Positions 1 to 7,574 of a stretch of DNA of 64,000 bases are shown here, piece after piece. The translations under genes and the position numbers were made by a program. Below the pieces are notes generated by a model. It was given only the letters and a program-made list of their open reading frames with translations, did not search any database and was not told the origin of the DNA. This stretch comes from Curtobacterium pusillum (lineage in GTDB: Bacteria; Actinomycetota; Actinomycetes; Actinomycetales; Microbacteriaceae). Where the stretch lies: NCBI RefSeq assembly GCF_007673235.1, contig NZ_VDZH01000002.1:201642-265641 (forward strand), given 5' to 3'. Position 1 is the first letter of the stretch. Each line of letters starts with the position of its first letter.

Positions 1-333
1 GCCGCCTGGTACGGCTCGTGGTCGATCGCCGGGCAGGTCAGCCGGCAGGTGTTCTGGCCGGTGCCGAACGTCGACAGCGTGCTCGTCGGGTTCGACCGGC
101 ACGATCAGCCGGGCGACGAAGCGCTCCGTGCGCAGGTGTTCGCGCTCGTCGACGGGGCGTTCCAGCAGCGTCGGAAGATGCTCCGTCAGAGCCTGTCCGG
201 CGTCCTCGGCAGCAGTGCTCGTGCGTCCGAACTCCTCACCGCCGGCGGGATCGACCCGACCGCACGTGGCGAGATGCTCAGCACCGACGACTTCGTACGC
301 CTCGGCCGGACGGTCCTCGCCGCGGCGGACTGA
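1..333 (+). CDS. rsmA: 16S rRNA dimethyladenosine transferase RsmA, C-terminal part
   Basis: The reading frame is open from base 1, so the start lies upstream of the window. The visible 110 residues contain VFWPVPNVDSVLVGF, the signature at the end of the SAM-dependent catalytic domain, then the helical C-terminal domain (QQRRKMLRQSL, GIDPTARGEMLSTDDFVRL). RsmA (KsgA) dimethylates two adjacent adenines near the 3' end of 16S rRNA, a late step in small-subunit assembly. In many actinobacteria ispE follows directly; here ispE begins about 8.6 kb downstream. The family assignment is firm; nothing can be said about the missing N-terminus. Confidence 0.93.
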   Translation, partial: AAWYGSWSIAGQVSRQVFWPVPNVDSVLVGFDRHDQPGDEALRAQVFALVDGAFQQRRKMLRQSLSGVLGSSARASELLTAGGIDPTARGEMLSTDDFVRLGRTVLAAAD

Positions 334-335
334 AC

Positions 336-1172
336 TCACCAGTGGCCCGGCCGCTGGAACCCTCCTGGCAGGAGCGTGGCCGCGTCGCCCTTCGCCGCGT
401 TGACCTGCATCTGGGTGAGGAACACCGCACCGCGGAGGTCGGTACCCCGCAGATCGGCATCGCGGAGGTCCACGCCGAGCACGTCGCAGCGCTCCAGCAG
501 AGCGCGCCGGAGGTCCGCCGCGATCGCGAGGGAACCGCGCAGTGTCGTTCCGCGGAGGTCCGCGCCGCGCAGGTCCGCGCCGACGAGGTCCGCCCCCGGA
601 CCAACCTTCCGGTGATCGGCGCCGAGCGGGCCCCGCGCGCGGGCGATCGCACTCGCCTCGAGCAGGAGCGGGCGGGCGTGGTCGTACTCCGCGTCGACGT
701 CGAGGGTCGCGAGCTCGCCTGGTGTCCCGTCGCTGAGTGATCGGACGCGCTCGAACGCCGTGACCCACCGAGTCTCGTCGTCCGTCCGACGCACGAGCGT
801 GATCGCCTCGTCGAGGTACCGCAGGAGGTCGTGGAGCCGGCGCACGATCGGGAACGTGGCGAACATCGACCGCTGCGTCTCGGCGTCGTCCCGCCACGAC
901 CGGCCCGCGAAGGTGTGCTGGGAGACCTTCTGGCCTGCACCGGAGCAGTCGAACACCGTGCAGCCGGAGAATCCTCGTTCGCGCAGGTGTGGGTGGATGC
1001 GGCAGCCGTCTGCCTCGTCGAGGTTGGTGCACGGGTCGCCGGCGTCCTTGTCGAAGGGAAAGTCCGCGGACCTCGCGAACGCCAGCGCGACGCAGCACAG
1101 GCCGAAGCAGTTCGCGCAGTCGGCTCCGAGGTCCTCCCGTCGCCCCAGCTCGACCCGCGTCCGCGCCGCCAT
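336..1172 (-). CDS. YkgJ-like cysteine cluster protein with pentapeptide repeats
   Basis: This 278-residue protein has two parts. Residues 19-76 carry eight cysteines, starting with C19-x2-C22-x3-CC26-27 and continuing with C48, C57, C71 and C76, as in the YkgJ-type metal or Fe-S cluster domain. Residues from about 190 to 255 are A(D/N)LxG-type pentapeptide repeats (ADLVGADLRGADLRG and similar), which fold as a right-handed beta-helix. The start codon overlaps the stop of the deacylase gene upstream by 4 bases (ATGA), so the two are probably translationally coupled. The ligand and role are unknown. The gene lies tail-to-tail with rsmA, 2 bases apart. Confidence 0.8.
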   Translation of the reverse strand: MAARTRVELGRREDLGADCANCFGLCCVALAFARSADFPFDKDAGDPCTNLDEADGCRIHPHLRERGFSGCTVFDCSGAGQKVSQHTFAGRSWRDDAETQRSMFATFPIVRRLHDLLRYLDEAITLVRRTDDETRWVTAFERVRSLSDGTPGELATLDVDAEYDHARPLLLEASAIARARGPLGADHRKVGPGADLVGADLRGADLRGTTLRGSLAIAADLRRALLERCDVLGVDLRDADLRGTDLRGAVFLTQMQVNAAKGDAATLLPGGFQRPGHW

Positions 1173-1642
1173 CAGTGCTCGTTGACCCGGACCACGGTCC
1201 CGCTCGTCAGGGTCAGCAGCTGGTCGAAGGTCAGGGGGAGCACGCTGTTCGCGGTCCCTGCCGCCGACCAGACGACGTCGTACTCGCGGAGGGCCTCGTC
1301 GACCACGGTCCGGATCGGTGCCGGGTGCCCGACGGGGGAGACGCCGCCGATGGGCTGCCCCGTGACCTCCCGGACCTGCTTCGCGGTGGCCATGGTGAGT
1401 TCGGTGACGCCGAGCTGGCCGGCGAGCAGATCCGTGTCGACCCGGTGGCGCCCGGACGTCATCGCGAGCAGCGGTTCGCCGTCGGCCAGGAACAGCAGGC
1501 TGCTCGCGATAGCGCCCGGCTCGGTACCGAGCGCGGCGGCGGCCTGCGCGGCGCTGTGCGTCGAGTCGGGCAGTTCGCGGGCGGTGGAGTCGATGCCGGC
1601 TTCGGCGACGATGCGCTGGACGGTGGCGAGGCGGTCGTTCAT
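1172..1642 (-). CDS. YbaK/EbsC-type aminoacyl-tRNA deacylase
   Basis: The 156-residue product matches the YbaK/ProX-like editing domain, which hydrolyses mischarged aminoacyl-tRNAs in trans (for example Cys-tRNA-Pro). Supporting segments are SLLFLADGEPLLAMTSG, a conserved core strand region, and TGQPIGGVSPVGHP, the substrate-pocket loop. I chose the ATG at 1642 (MNDRLATVQR) because the longer frame runs into the non-coding promoter region. It is the first gene of a two-gene minus-strand operon with the pentapeptide protein. Which tRNA it edits cannot be read from sequence. Confidence 0.88.
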   Translation of the reverse strand: MNDRLATVQRIVAEAGIDSTARELPDSTHSAAQAAAALGTEPGAIASSLLFLADGEPLLAMTSGRHRVDTDLLAGQLGVTELTMATAKQVREVTGQPIGGVSPVGHPAPIRTVVDEALREYDVVWSAAGTANSVLPLTFDQLLTLTSGTVVRVNEH

Positions 1643-1769
1643 CACGGCCCATCCTCTCCCGATCCGCCGTCCGCGCGCGAGTGTCGTCAGCCTGTGCAAG
1701 AAATACAACATGTTTGCCCACTGCGATCGTGCCGATCTACGGTCGCAGCACGAACCAAGAGGAGCAACC

Positions 1770-1976
1770 ATGAACAGCGCCCATCGTCAACTCGAACGCC
1801 TCCAGCACTCGGAATCGTTCACACCTCGAACCCTCACACCGGCGGAGATCGAGGCGCGCCGGGTACGACCGAGCGGCAGCGCCGACGAGCGAGCGAAGCG
1901 TGTCCGACAGATCCTCAGCGCCTCGACGTTCACAGTTGCGCCACGCCCCGTCGGCCGGCCGTGGCAGGGCGTCTGA
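1770..1976 (+). CDS. Small hypothetical protein, possible antitoxin partner
   Basis: This is a 68-residue, arginine-rich ORF preceded by a strong ribosome binding site (AAGAGGAG, 5 bases before the ATG). No signal peptide or membrane helix is visible and I do not recognise the family. The middle (LTPAEIEARRVRPSG) could form a helix. It sits 71 bases upstream of a PIN-domain gene on the same strand, the usual layout of a type II toxin-antitoxin pair, so an antitoxin role is possible but not shown. Confidence 0.55.
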   Translation: MNSAHRQLERLQHSESFTPRTLTPAEIEARRVRPSGSADERAKRVRQILSASTFTVAPRPVGRPWQGV

Positions 1977-2047
1977 CAGTGGCACCCATCGAGTCCGCCC
2001 CCATCGACGAGCCCTGCCGGGTCTTCCCGATGGAGGAGACCACGACC

Positions 2048-2566
2048 ATGCCGGCGGCCGTCGTGCTCGAACGGAGTTTCGTGCTCGCTGCGCTGGAACG
2101 CAGCGCGCCGGGACACGACGCTGCTGCCGCTTTCCTGGAGCGGATGGTCGCGGCGGACACCACGGTGTTCTTCAACGACGTGCTCGAGTTGCAGCTCCAG
2201 GACGTCGCGTTCGACCTCGCCGTACGGCAGGTGCGCGGTGCAGGCACGCGCTCGGAACCCTCCGTGTCGGAGTTGGCGAGGGAGATGCTCGCACGGTGGC
2301 AGGCGCTGATCACACTGACCGATGCGGTCTACGTCGAGCTCACACCGTTGCTCGAGGACGTCATGTACTACCGGGAGCGCTTCGGACTGCCCGCGCTCGA
2401 CTCGGTGCACGCTGCGATGGTGATGGCGTCCGGTGCCGACGGCATCGCGACGGTCGACCAGGTGTTCGGCGCGGTCGATCCGTCGTTGCTGCCGATCTTC
2501 ACGCCGCAGCAGTTCGTGCGCGGTACCCGCGCACGCCGACGATCGAGCGGCTGGTCCGGATCCTGA
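2048..2566 (+). CDS. PIN-domain protein, candidate toxin ribonuclease
   Basis: The 172-residue product has the order of acidic residues expected of a PIN nuclease: E in VLERSFVLAAL, E in FFNDVLELQLQ, D in LPALDSVHAAMV, and D in GIATVDQVFGAV. The closing LDSVHAA...TVD pattern is typical of VapC-like proteins; the first position is Glu rather than the usual Asp. The ATG at 2048 is preferred because GGAGGA lies 10 bases upstream; an in-frame GTG at 1979 would extend it. PIN toxins cleave tRNA, rRNA or mRNA. The neighbouring small ORF may be its antitoxin. Function is inferred from fold only. Confidence 0.65.
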   Translation: MPAAVVLERSFVLAALERSAPGHDAAAAFLERMVAADTTVFFNDVLELQLQDVAFDLAVRQVRGAGTRSEPSVSELAREMLARWQALITLTDAVYVELTPLLEDVMYYRERFGLPALDSVHAAMVMASGADGIATVDQVFGAVDPSLLPIFTPQQFVRGTRARRRSSGWSGS

Positions 2567-2612
2567 AGGGACCACGAGCGCGATGCGATCGCACCGCCCC
2601 TACGATGACGGC

Positions 2613-3152
2613 ATGACCGACGGGACGGTGCGATCGCACGCGCAGGGTATGGCCGCCGACAAGGTCCTGGCCGCCACGGGGAGGACCCCGGAGGACTGGT
2701 ACGCCCGCATCGACGCGGCCGACGGACGGACGATCGGTCACCCGGCGATCGTGACCTGGCTCGTCGACCAGGGCGTCGACTCGTGGTGGGCGCAGGGCGT
2801 CACCATCGGGTACGAGCAGGCTCGGGGGCTGCGGATCCCGGGGCAACGGTCCGACGGCTCCTTCGCGGTGTCGGCGTCCCGGCAGGTGCCCGGCGAGCGT
2901 GAGGCAGTCCTCGACGGCATCGTGCCGGTGTTCACGGAGGCGTTCGGTTTCCCTCCGACCTCGGAGAGCCGGGGCGGGAAGCGTCCGTCGGCCCGGTGGA
3001 CGTTCCCCGACCGCGAGTCAGTGCTCCTCAACACCGAGGACGGTTCCCGCGCGGACACCGTCCGGATCGCGGTGCAGCGCGAACGCCTCACCGGGCCGGA
3101 GCGCATGCCGGACGCCAAGGCGGAACTCCAGGGCTTGCTCGCCGGGCTCTGA
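2613..3152 (+). CDS. DUF4287 domain protein
   Basis: The 179-residue protein carries a DUF4287-like N-terminal half: TGRTPEDWYARIDAADG, then HPAIVTWLVDQGVDSWWAQ and GYEQARGLR. The second half (about 90-179) resembles the SRPBCC-type extension often found with this domain. Biochemical role is not known. A -10 hexamer TACGAT at 2601-2606 ends 6 bases before the ATG, so the mRNA is probably leaderless and the start well placed. It is a single-gene unit. Confidence 0.8.
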   Translation: MTDGTVRSHAQGMAADKVLAATGRTPEDWYARIDAADGRTIGHPAIVTWLVDQGVDSWWAQGVTIGYEQARGLRIPGQRSDGSFAVSASRQVPGEREAVLDGIVPVFTEAFGFPPTSESRGGKRPSARWTFPDRESVLLNTEDGSRADTVRIAVQRERLTGPERMPDAKAELQGLLAGL

Positions 3153-3216
3153 CCGGCGCGTGACCACGCGAACGGGGGCGCGCGCGGACCGGTCTTTCGG
3201 CCCTAGGCTCCGACGG

Positions 3217-3630
3217 GTGTCTGCACCTCGCTCCCGTGCCTCGCTGATCGTCCTGCTGACGGCAGTGGTCGCGGGGTGCGCCATCGTGGTCTTCGCCGTG
3301 CGGGCGCTGCTCCGCGATCCGTCCGACGACGCCGCGTGGGTGGCTGTCCTGCTGGGTGTCCTGTTCGTCGCGTGGGGGATCGCGTTCGACCGAATCCCCG
3401 ACGACGACGAGGACCAGGACGACCACGACCGGCGCCGCGTCACCGGCGTCCTGTCGACTGTCATGGCAGCGACGGGCGCCTACGTGGTGATCCGCGCCAT
3501 CGGCCGTCCGGTCGACACCGCCCTCGTGGGCGCCCTCACGTGGCCGGCCTGGCGCCTCGTCAACCGGTTCCTCGACGGCGTCATCCGGCGGCGCGAGGCC
3601 CGCGGCGAACCGGACGGCGCCGCCGACTGA
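3217..3630 (+). CDS. Small two- to three-helix membrane protein
   Basis: The 137-residue product has hydrophobic segments at about 8-28, 38-56 and 76-95, separated by a very acidic loop (DDDEDQDDHDRR) that should face the cytoplasm. No family is recognised. A TAGGCT -10 hexamer at 3204-3209 lies 7 bases before the GTG start, supporting leaderless expression from this start rather than a longer one. It is monocistronic and converges on the SDR gene at 3668. Confidence 0.6.
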   Translation: MSAPRSRASLIVLLTAVVAGCAIVVFAVRALLRDPSDDAAWVAVLLGVLFVAWGIAFDRIPDDDEDQDDHDRRRVTGVLSTVMAATGAYVVIRAIGRPVDTALVGALTWPAWRLVNRFLDGVIRRREARGEPDGAAD

Positions 3631-3667
3631 AACGGACGGCGCCGCCGACTGAGCCGGTCGCGGGCCG

Positions 3668-4411
3668 TCAGTGCCGACGGGCCGCCAGCATCTCGATGAG
3701 CTCCTGCTGCTTCCCGTCCCGTTCGGACCAGCGCAGCGGCAGGACGTTCTGCACGAGGATCTCCGGCGCAGCACCGGACTGCAGCAGCGAGACCACCTCG
3801 GTCAGGAAGTCGTCGAGCGGCATCCCGCCGAAGTCCACGCCCTCGCCCATCAGGTCCGTGGCGACCGCCGGTGGCACGAGCTCGAGCACAGCCACGGACG
3901 AGTCGGTCAGCTGCTGGCGGAGGGACTGTGTGTACGAGTGCACGGCCGCCTTGGTGGCGCTGTACGTCGGGGTCGCGGCGAGCGGCGTGTAGGCGAGCCC
4001 GGACGACACGGTGACGATGGTCGACGCCGGGCGGCTGAGCAGGTGCGGCAGGAACGCGTCGATGAGGCGGATGGTGCCGAGCAGGTTGGTCTCGACGGTG
4101 GCGACGGCGTCCGTGAGGTGCTCCGACGAGCGGAGGTCCTCGGCGCGCATGATGCCCGACATCGTGATGACCGTGTCGAGCGTCGGATGGGTCTCGATGA
4201 CGGAGGCCGCGGCTGCGGTGATCGACGCGGGGTCGGTGACGTCGAGCTCGACGGTGTCGAAGCCGTACTCGTCGTGCAGCGAGTCGAGCAGTGCGCGGCG
4301 TCGGCCACCGATGACGACGGTGCTGCCGGCGGCCTGCAGGCGCTGGGCGAGCCCGAGGCCGATGCCCGAGGTCGCGCCGGGGATGAAGACGGTGGAGTTC
4401 GTGATGTCCAT
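3668..4411 (-). CDS. Short-chain dehydrogenase/reductase, DltE-like
   Basis: This 247-residue SDR has the Rossmann glycine motif GATSGIGLG near the N-terminus and the catalytic YxxxK as YSATK in TPTYSATKAAVHSYTQSLR, preceded by a Ser in TVSSGLAYTPLA. These proteins are NAD(P)H-dependent oxidoreductases; the substrate is unknown. The start at 4411 (MDITNSTVF) places the glycine motif at the usual distance. The helix-turn-helix regulator at 4514 is transcribed divergently about 100 bases away and is the likely controller. Confidence 0.87.
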   Translation of the reverse strand: MDITNSTVFIPGATSGIGLGLAQRLQAAGSTVVIGGRRRALLDSLHDEYGFDTVELDVTDPASITAAAASVIETHPTLDTVITMSGIMRAEDLRSSEHLTDAVATVETNLLGTIRLIDAFLPHLLSRPASTIVTVSSGLAYTPLAATPTYSATKAAVHSYTQSLRQQLTDSSVAVLELVPPAVATDLMGEGVDFGGMPLDDFLTEVVSLLQSGAAPEILVQNVLPLRWSERDGKQQELIEMLAARRH

Positions 4412-4513
4412 GTCGACCACGATCCGCCCACCCGACCGTCCGAACCAGAGCGCCGTCATCGGGGGACCGCCGATCCCTGGCACGGACGTCCGCGGCGGTG
4501 CACGATGAGGGAC

Positions 4514-5356
4514 ATGGACCGCCCTGGGCTCGCCGACTTCCTCCGCCGCCGTCGCGAACTGCTGCGCCCCGAGGACGTCGGGCTGGGCTCCGGGCAGCGT
4601 CGACGGACGCCGGGGCTGCGGCGCGAGGAGGTCGCGGCCCTCGCGGGCATGTCCGCCGACTACTACACGCGGCTCGAGCAGCAGCGTGGGCCACAGCCCT
4701 CCGAGCAGATGGTGGCGGCGATCGCCCGGGCGCTCCGGTTCACGCTCGACGAGCGCGACCACCTGTTCCGCCTCGCGGGGCACAACGCTCCGGCACGCGT
4801 GCACCGCTCCGACCACGTCGACCCGGCGATCCTCCGGGTGCTCGACCGGCTCGAGGACACACCGGCGATCGTGGTGAACGACCTCGGTGAGACCCTCGTC
4901 GAGAACCGGCTCGGTGCGGCGTTGCTCGGCACGACGACAGATCTGCCGGGGAACGAGCGGTACCAGCCGTGGCGCTGGTTCATGAATGAGTACGAGCGAG
5001 CCAAGTACGCCCCCGAGCAGCACGATCGTCTCGCGCGGGCACAGGTCGCGTCGCTCCGTGCTGCCGTGGGTGCCGCGGGCCCGAAGGACTCACGGGCCGT
5101 CGAGCTCATCGCCGATCTCGAAGCGAACAGCGAGGAGTTCCGCGCACTGTGGTCCCTGCATGAGGTGGCCAGCCGCTGGGAGGACCACAAGACCTTCGTG
5201 CACCCGGAGCTCGGCCGCATCACCGTGGACTGCCAGGTGCTCCACACGACGAGCCAGACCCAGGCGCTGCTGCTCTTCACCGCACCGGCGGGGACCGAGG
5301 ACGCCCAGAAGCTCGAGCTCCTCGGCGTCGTCGGTCAGCAGGCCTTCACACACTGA
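4514..5356 (+). CDS. XRE-family regulator with MmyB-like ligand domain
   Basis: The 280-residue protein starts with an XRE helix-turn-helix (LADFLRRRRELL, RRTPGLRREEVAALAGMS, YYTRLEQQRGPQPS) and continues with an MmyB-like domain, thought to bind fatty acid or similar ligands (PWRWFMNEYERAKYAP, ELIADLEANSEEFRALW, HPELGRITVDCQVL). Such regulators usually sit beside an SDR and control it, as the divergent gene here suggests. An in-frame ATG at 4505 would add three residues; no ribosome binding site clearly separates the two. Confidence 0.85.
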   Translation: MDRPGLADFLRRRRELLRPEDVGLGSGQRRRTPGLRREEVAALAGMSADYYTRLEQQRGPQPSEQMVAAIARALRFTLDERDHLFRLAGHNAPARVHRSDHVDPAILRVLDRLEDTPAIVVNDLGETLVENRLGAALLGTTTDLPGNERYQPWRWFMNEYERAKYAPEQHDRLARAQVASLRAAVGAAGPKDSRAVELIADLEANSEEFRALWSLHEVASRWEDHKTFVHPELGRITVDCQVLHTTSQTQALLLFTAPAGTEDAQKLELLGVVGQQAFTH

Positions 5357-5423
5357 AACACGAGCGAGCAACAGCGCGTCACACACTTGGCCGCGCGCAC
5401 CACGACCTGCCTATGGTGGCGAG

Positions 5424-6413
5424 GTGAGCACTCCGCGCGTGTACGTCATCCACGAGAACCCCGAGTGGTTCCCGCCGCTCGCCGCTGCCTTCGAGGCCGA
5501 GGGCGTCCCCGTCGAGGAGATCCTCCTGACCGAGGGGCAGATCGACCTCGCCGCCGATCCCGAACCGGGCGTCTACTGGTCCCGCATGTCGGCGTCGAGC
5601 CACACCCGCGGCCACGAGCACTCGAAGGAGTACACCCGCGCGGTCCTCGGCTGGCTCGAGCGAGCGGGTCGCCAGGTCGTCGGCGGCAGCCACGTCCTCG
5701 AGCTCGAGGTCTCGAAGGTCGCCCAGCACGGCTTGCTCAAGAACGCCGGGTTCGACGTGCCCCGCACGACCGCTGTGTTCGGCACGACGACGCTCAAGCA
5801 GGCCGCGCGCACCTTCACGGACGGCCAGGACGTCCCGTTCATCACGAAGCACAACCAGGGCGGCAAGGGCCTCGGCGTCCGTCGCTTCGACTCGCTCGCC
5901 GAGTTCGACGCCTACGTCGACAGCCCGGAGTTCGAGGAGCCCGTCGACGGCATCACCCTGCTGCAGGAGTACCTGACGGCCCGCGAGCCGTTCATCACCC
6001 GCGTCGAGTTCGTCGGCGGCGAGTTCGTCTACGCCGTCCGCGTGGACACGAGCGCCGGCAGCTTCGAGCTGTGCCCGGCGGACGCGTGCGAGGTCCCGCA
6101 GGTCATCGCCGGGGCCGTCTGCGACGTACCCGGCGCCGGCCAGCCCAACGCCTTCGAAGTCCGCACCGAGGTCACGGCCGAGCACCCGCTCGTCCAGCAG
6201 CTCCGCACCTTCCTGGCCGACCAGCGCATCCAGATCGCGGGCGTCGAGTTCATGGAGACCACGGACGGCCGCACGGTCGTCTACGACATCAACACGAACA
6301 CGAACTACAACCCCGCCGTCGAGGAGACGGCGCCGGCCTCCGGCCCGCGCTCCATCGCGCGGTACCTCGGTGGCCTGCTGGAGACGCAGTACGCAGCGCA
6401 ACTCACGGCCTGA
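5424..6413 (+). CDS. ATP-grasp enzyme of unknown substrate
   Basis: The 329-residue protein has the ATP-grasp layout: an N-terminal preATP-grasp part (VYVIHENPEWFPPLAAAF), a nucleotide-binding lysine region (FITKHNQGGKGLGV), and a metal-binding end VYDINTNTNYN with the expected D/N residues. ATP-grasp enzymes ligate a carboxylate to an amine or thiol through an acyl phosphate. TATGGT at 5412-5417 lies 6 bases before the GTG, so transcription is probably leaderless. It precedes an organosulfur monooxygenase and a sulfhydrylase, separated by a palindromic repeat. A link with sulfur metabolism is only positional. Confidence 0.78.
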   Translation: MSTPRVYVIHENPEWFPPLAAAFEAEGVPVEEILLTEGQIDLAADPEPGVYWSRMSASSHTRGHEHSKEYTRAVLGWLERAGRQVVGGSHVLELEVSKVAQHGLLKNAGFDVPRTTAVFGTTTLKQAARTFTDGQDVPFITKHNQGGKGLGVRRFDSLAEFDAYVDSPEFEEPVDGITLLQEYLTAREPFITRVEFVGGEFVYAVRVDTSAGSFELCPADACEVPQVIAGAVCDVPGAGQPNAFEVRTEVTAEHPLVQQLRTFLADQRIQIAGVEFMETTDGRTVVYDINTNTNYNPAVEETAPASGPRSIARYLGGLLETQYAAQLTA

Positions 6414-6428
6414 GAACGCAAGAACCAC

Positions 6429-6472
6429 CGGACTGGAGGCCCGTGGCGGGCCCGCCCCGCGCCTCCCGTCCG
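6429..6472. repeat. Dispersed palindromic repeat, copy 1
   Basis: This intergenic inverted repeat has a left arm CGGACTGGAGGC and a right arm GCCTCCCGTCCG, with a GC-rich centre (GGCGGGCCCGCC). It belongs to the family seen also at 24417, 30389, 36848, 50980 and 55622. Here it lies between the ATP-grasp and monooxygenase genes. The arms are imperfect. Confidence 0.75.
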
Positions 6473-6521
6473 TTCCGCGCCCCTTCCAGGGCACTCCCCA
6501 CCTCCCCAAGGAACTCACCCC

Positions 6522-7574
6522 GTGCGATTCGGATACTGGACCCCGCTCTTCGGCGGCTGGCTGCGCAACGTCGAGAACGAGCACATGCCGGTCACCTTCG
6601 ACTACGTGAAGCGCCTGGCGCAGCGCGCCGAGCGCATCGGCTTCGACCTGACGCTCGTGCCGGAGCTCAACCTCAACGACATCAAGGGCACGGCGGCGCC
6701 GTCGCTGGAGGCGTGGTCGCTCGCCGCGGCCATCGCGGCGACGACCGAGCGGCTCGAGATCATGGCGGCGATGCGCCCGGGCTACCACCTGCCGGCCGTG
6801 ACGGCGAAGCAGGCGGCGACCATCGACGACATCTCGGGTGGCCGGTTCACGTTCAACGTCGTGAGCGCGTGGTGGGCGGAGGAAGCCAAGCAGTACGGCG
6901 GGATCTTCTCCGAGCACGACGACCGGTACAAGCGCACCGCTGAGTTCGTCGAGGTCATGAAGGGGATGTGGCGGGAGACCCCGTACTCGTTCTCGGGCGA
7001 GTACTACGACATCCAGAACGCCCACCTGGAGCCGAAGCCCCGCGTGACGCCCCGCATCTACGCCGGCGGCGAGAGCGAGGCCGGCAAGGCGGCGATCACG
7101 GGGTACGCCGACGCCTACGTCACCCACGGCGGCACGGTCGAGGAACTCCGGACGAAGATCGCCGAGATGAAGCAGCGCCGTGTCGACGCCGGGCTGCCGC
7201 CGTTCGAGGCGTTCGGCATGGCCGCGTACGTCATCGTCCGCGAGACCGAGGACGAGGCGCAGGCCGAGCTCGCGCGCATCACCGACGTGCAGCACGGGCA
7301 GGCGTACGAGTCGTACCAGGACTTCATCTCGAAGTCGCAGCTCGAGCACGTGCCCTCGCTGGAGGACTACTCGGTGTCGAACCGAGGCCTCCGCCCCGGG
7401 TTCGTCGGGACGCCGGAGCAGGTGGCGGCGCGGATCCGCGAGTTCGAGGACGCCGGGGTGGACACGCTGCTGCTGCAGTTCTCGCCGCAGCTCGAGGAGA
7501 TGGACCGGTTCGGTGAGCAGGTCATCCCGCTGGTGCGACCGTCGGTGGCCGTGGCGTCCGGGGCGGCCGTCTGA
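6522..7574 (+). CDS. SfnG/SsuD-like flavin-dependent monooxygenase
   Basis: The 350-residue protein is a bacterial luciferase-like (LLM) TIM-barrel enzyme that uses reduced FMN. The N-terminus FGYWTPLFGGWLRNVEN, then VPELNLNDIKG and VVSAWWAEEAKQYGG, matches the dimethyl sulfone monooxygenase SfnG group and resembles SsuD, so C-S bond cleavage in organosulfur scavenging is likely. The GTG start is supported by AAGGA about 8 bases upstream. Its stop overlaps the next start (TGATG), coupling it to the MetY-like gene. The flavin reductase partner is not in the window. Confidence 0.83.
   Translation: MRFGYWTPLFGGWLRNVENEHMPVTFDYVKRLAQRAERIGFDLTLVPELNLNDIKGTAAPSLEAWSLAAAIAATTERLEIMAAMRPGYHLPAVTAKQAATIDDISGGRFTFNVVSAWWAEEAKQYGGIFSEHDDRYKRTAEFVEVMKGMWRETPYSFSGEYYDIQNAHLEPKPRVTPRIYAGGESEAGKAAITGYADAYVTHGGTVEELRTKIAEMKQRRVDAGLPPFEAFGMAAYVIVRETEDEAQAELARITDVQHGQAYESYQDFISKSQLEHVPSLEDYSVSNRGLRPGFVGTPEQVAARIREFEDAGVDTLLLQFSPQLEEMDRFGEQVIPLVRPSVAVASGAAV

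Noticed and set aside
989..2047. Long plus-strand frame joining to the PIN protein
   Set aside because: It runs antisense to the deacylase and pentapeptide genes; only the part after 2048 has a domain and a ribosome binding site.
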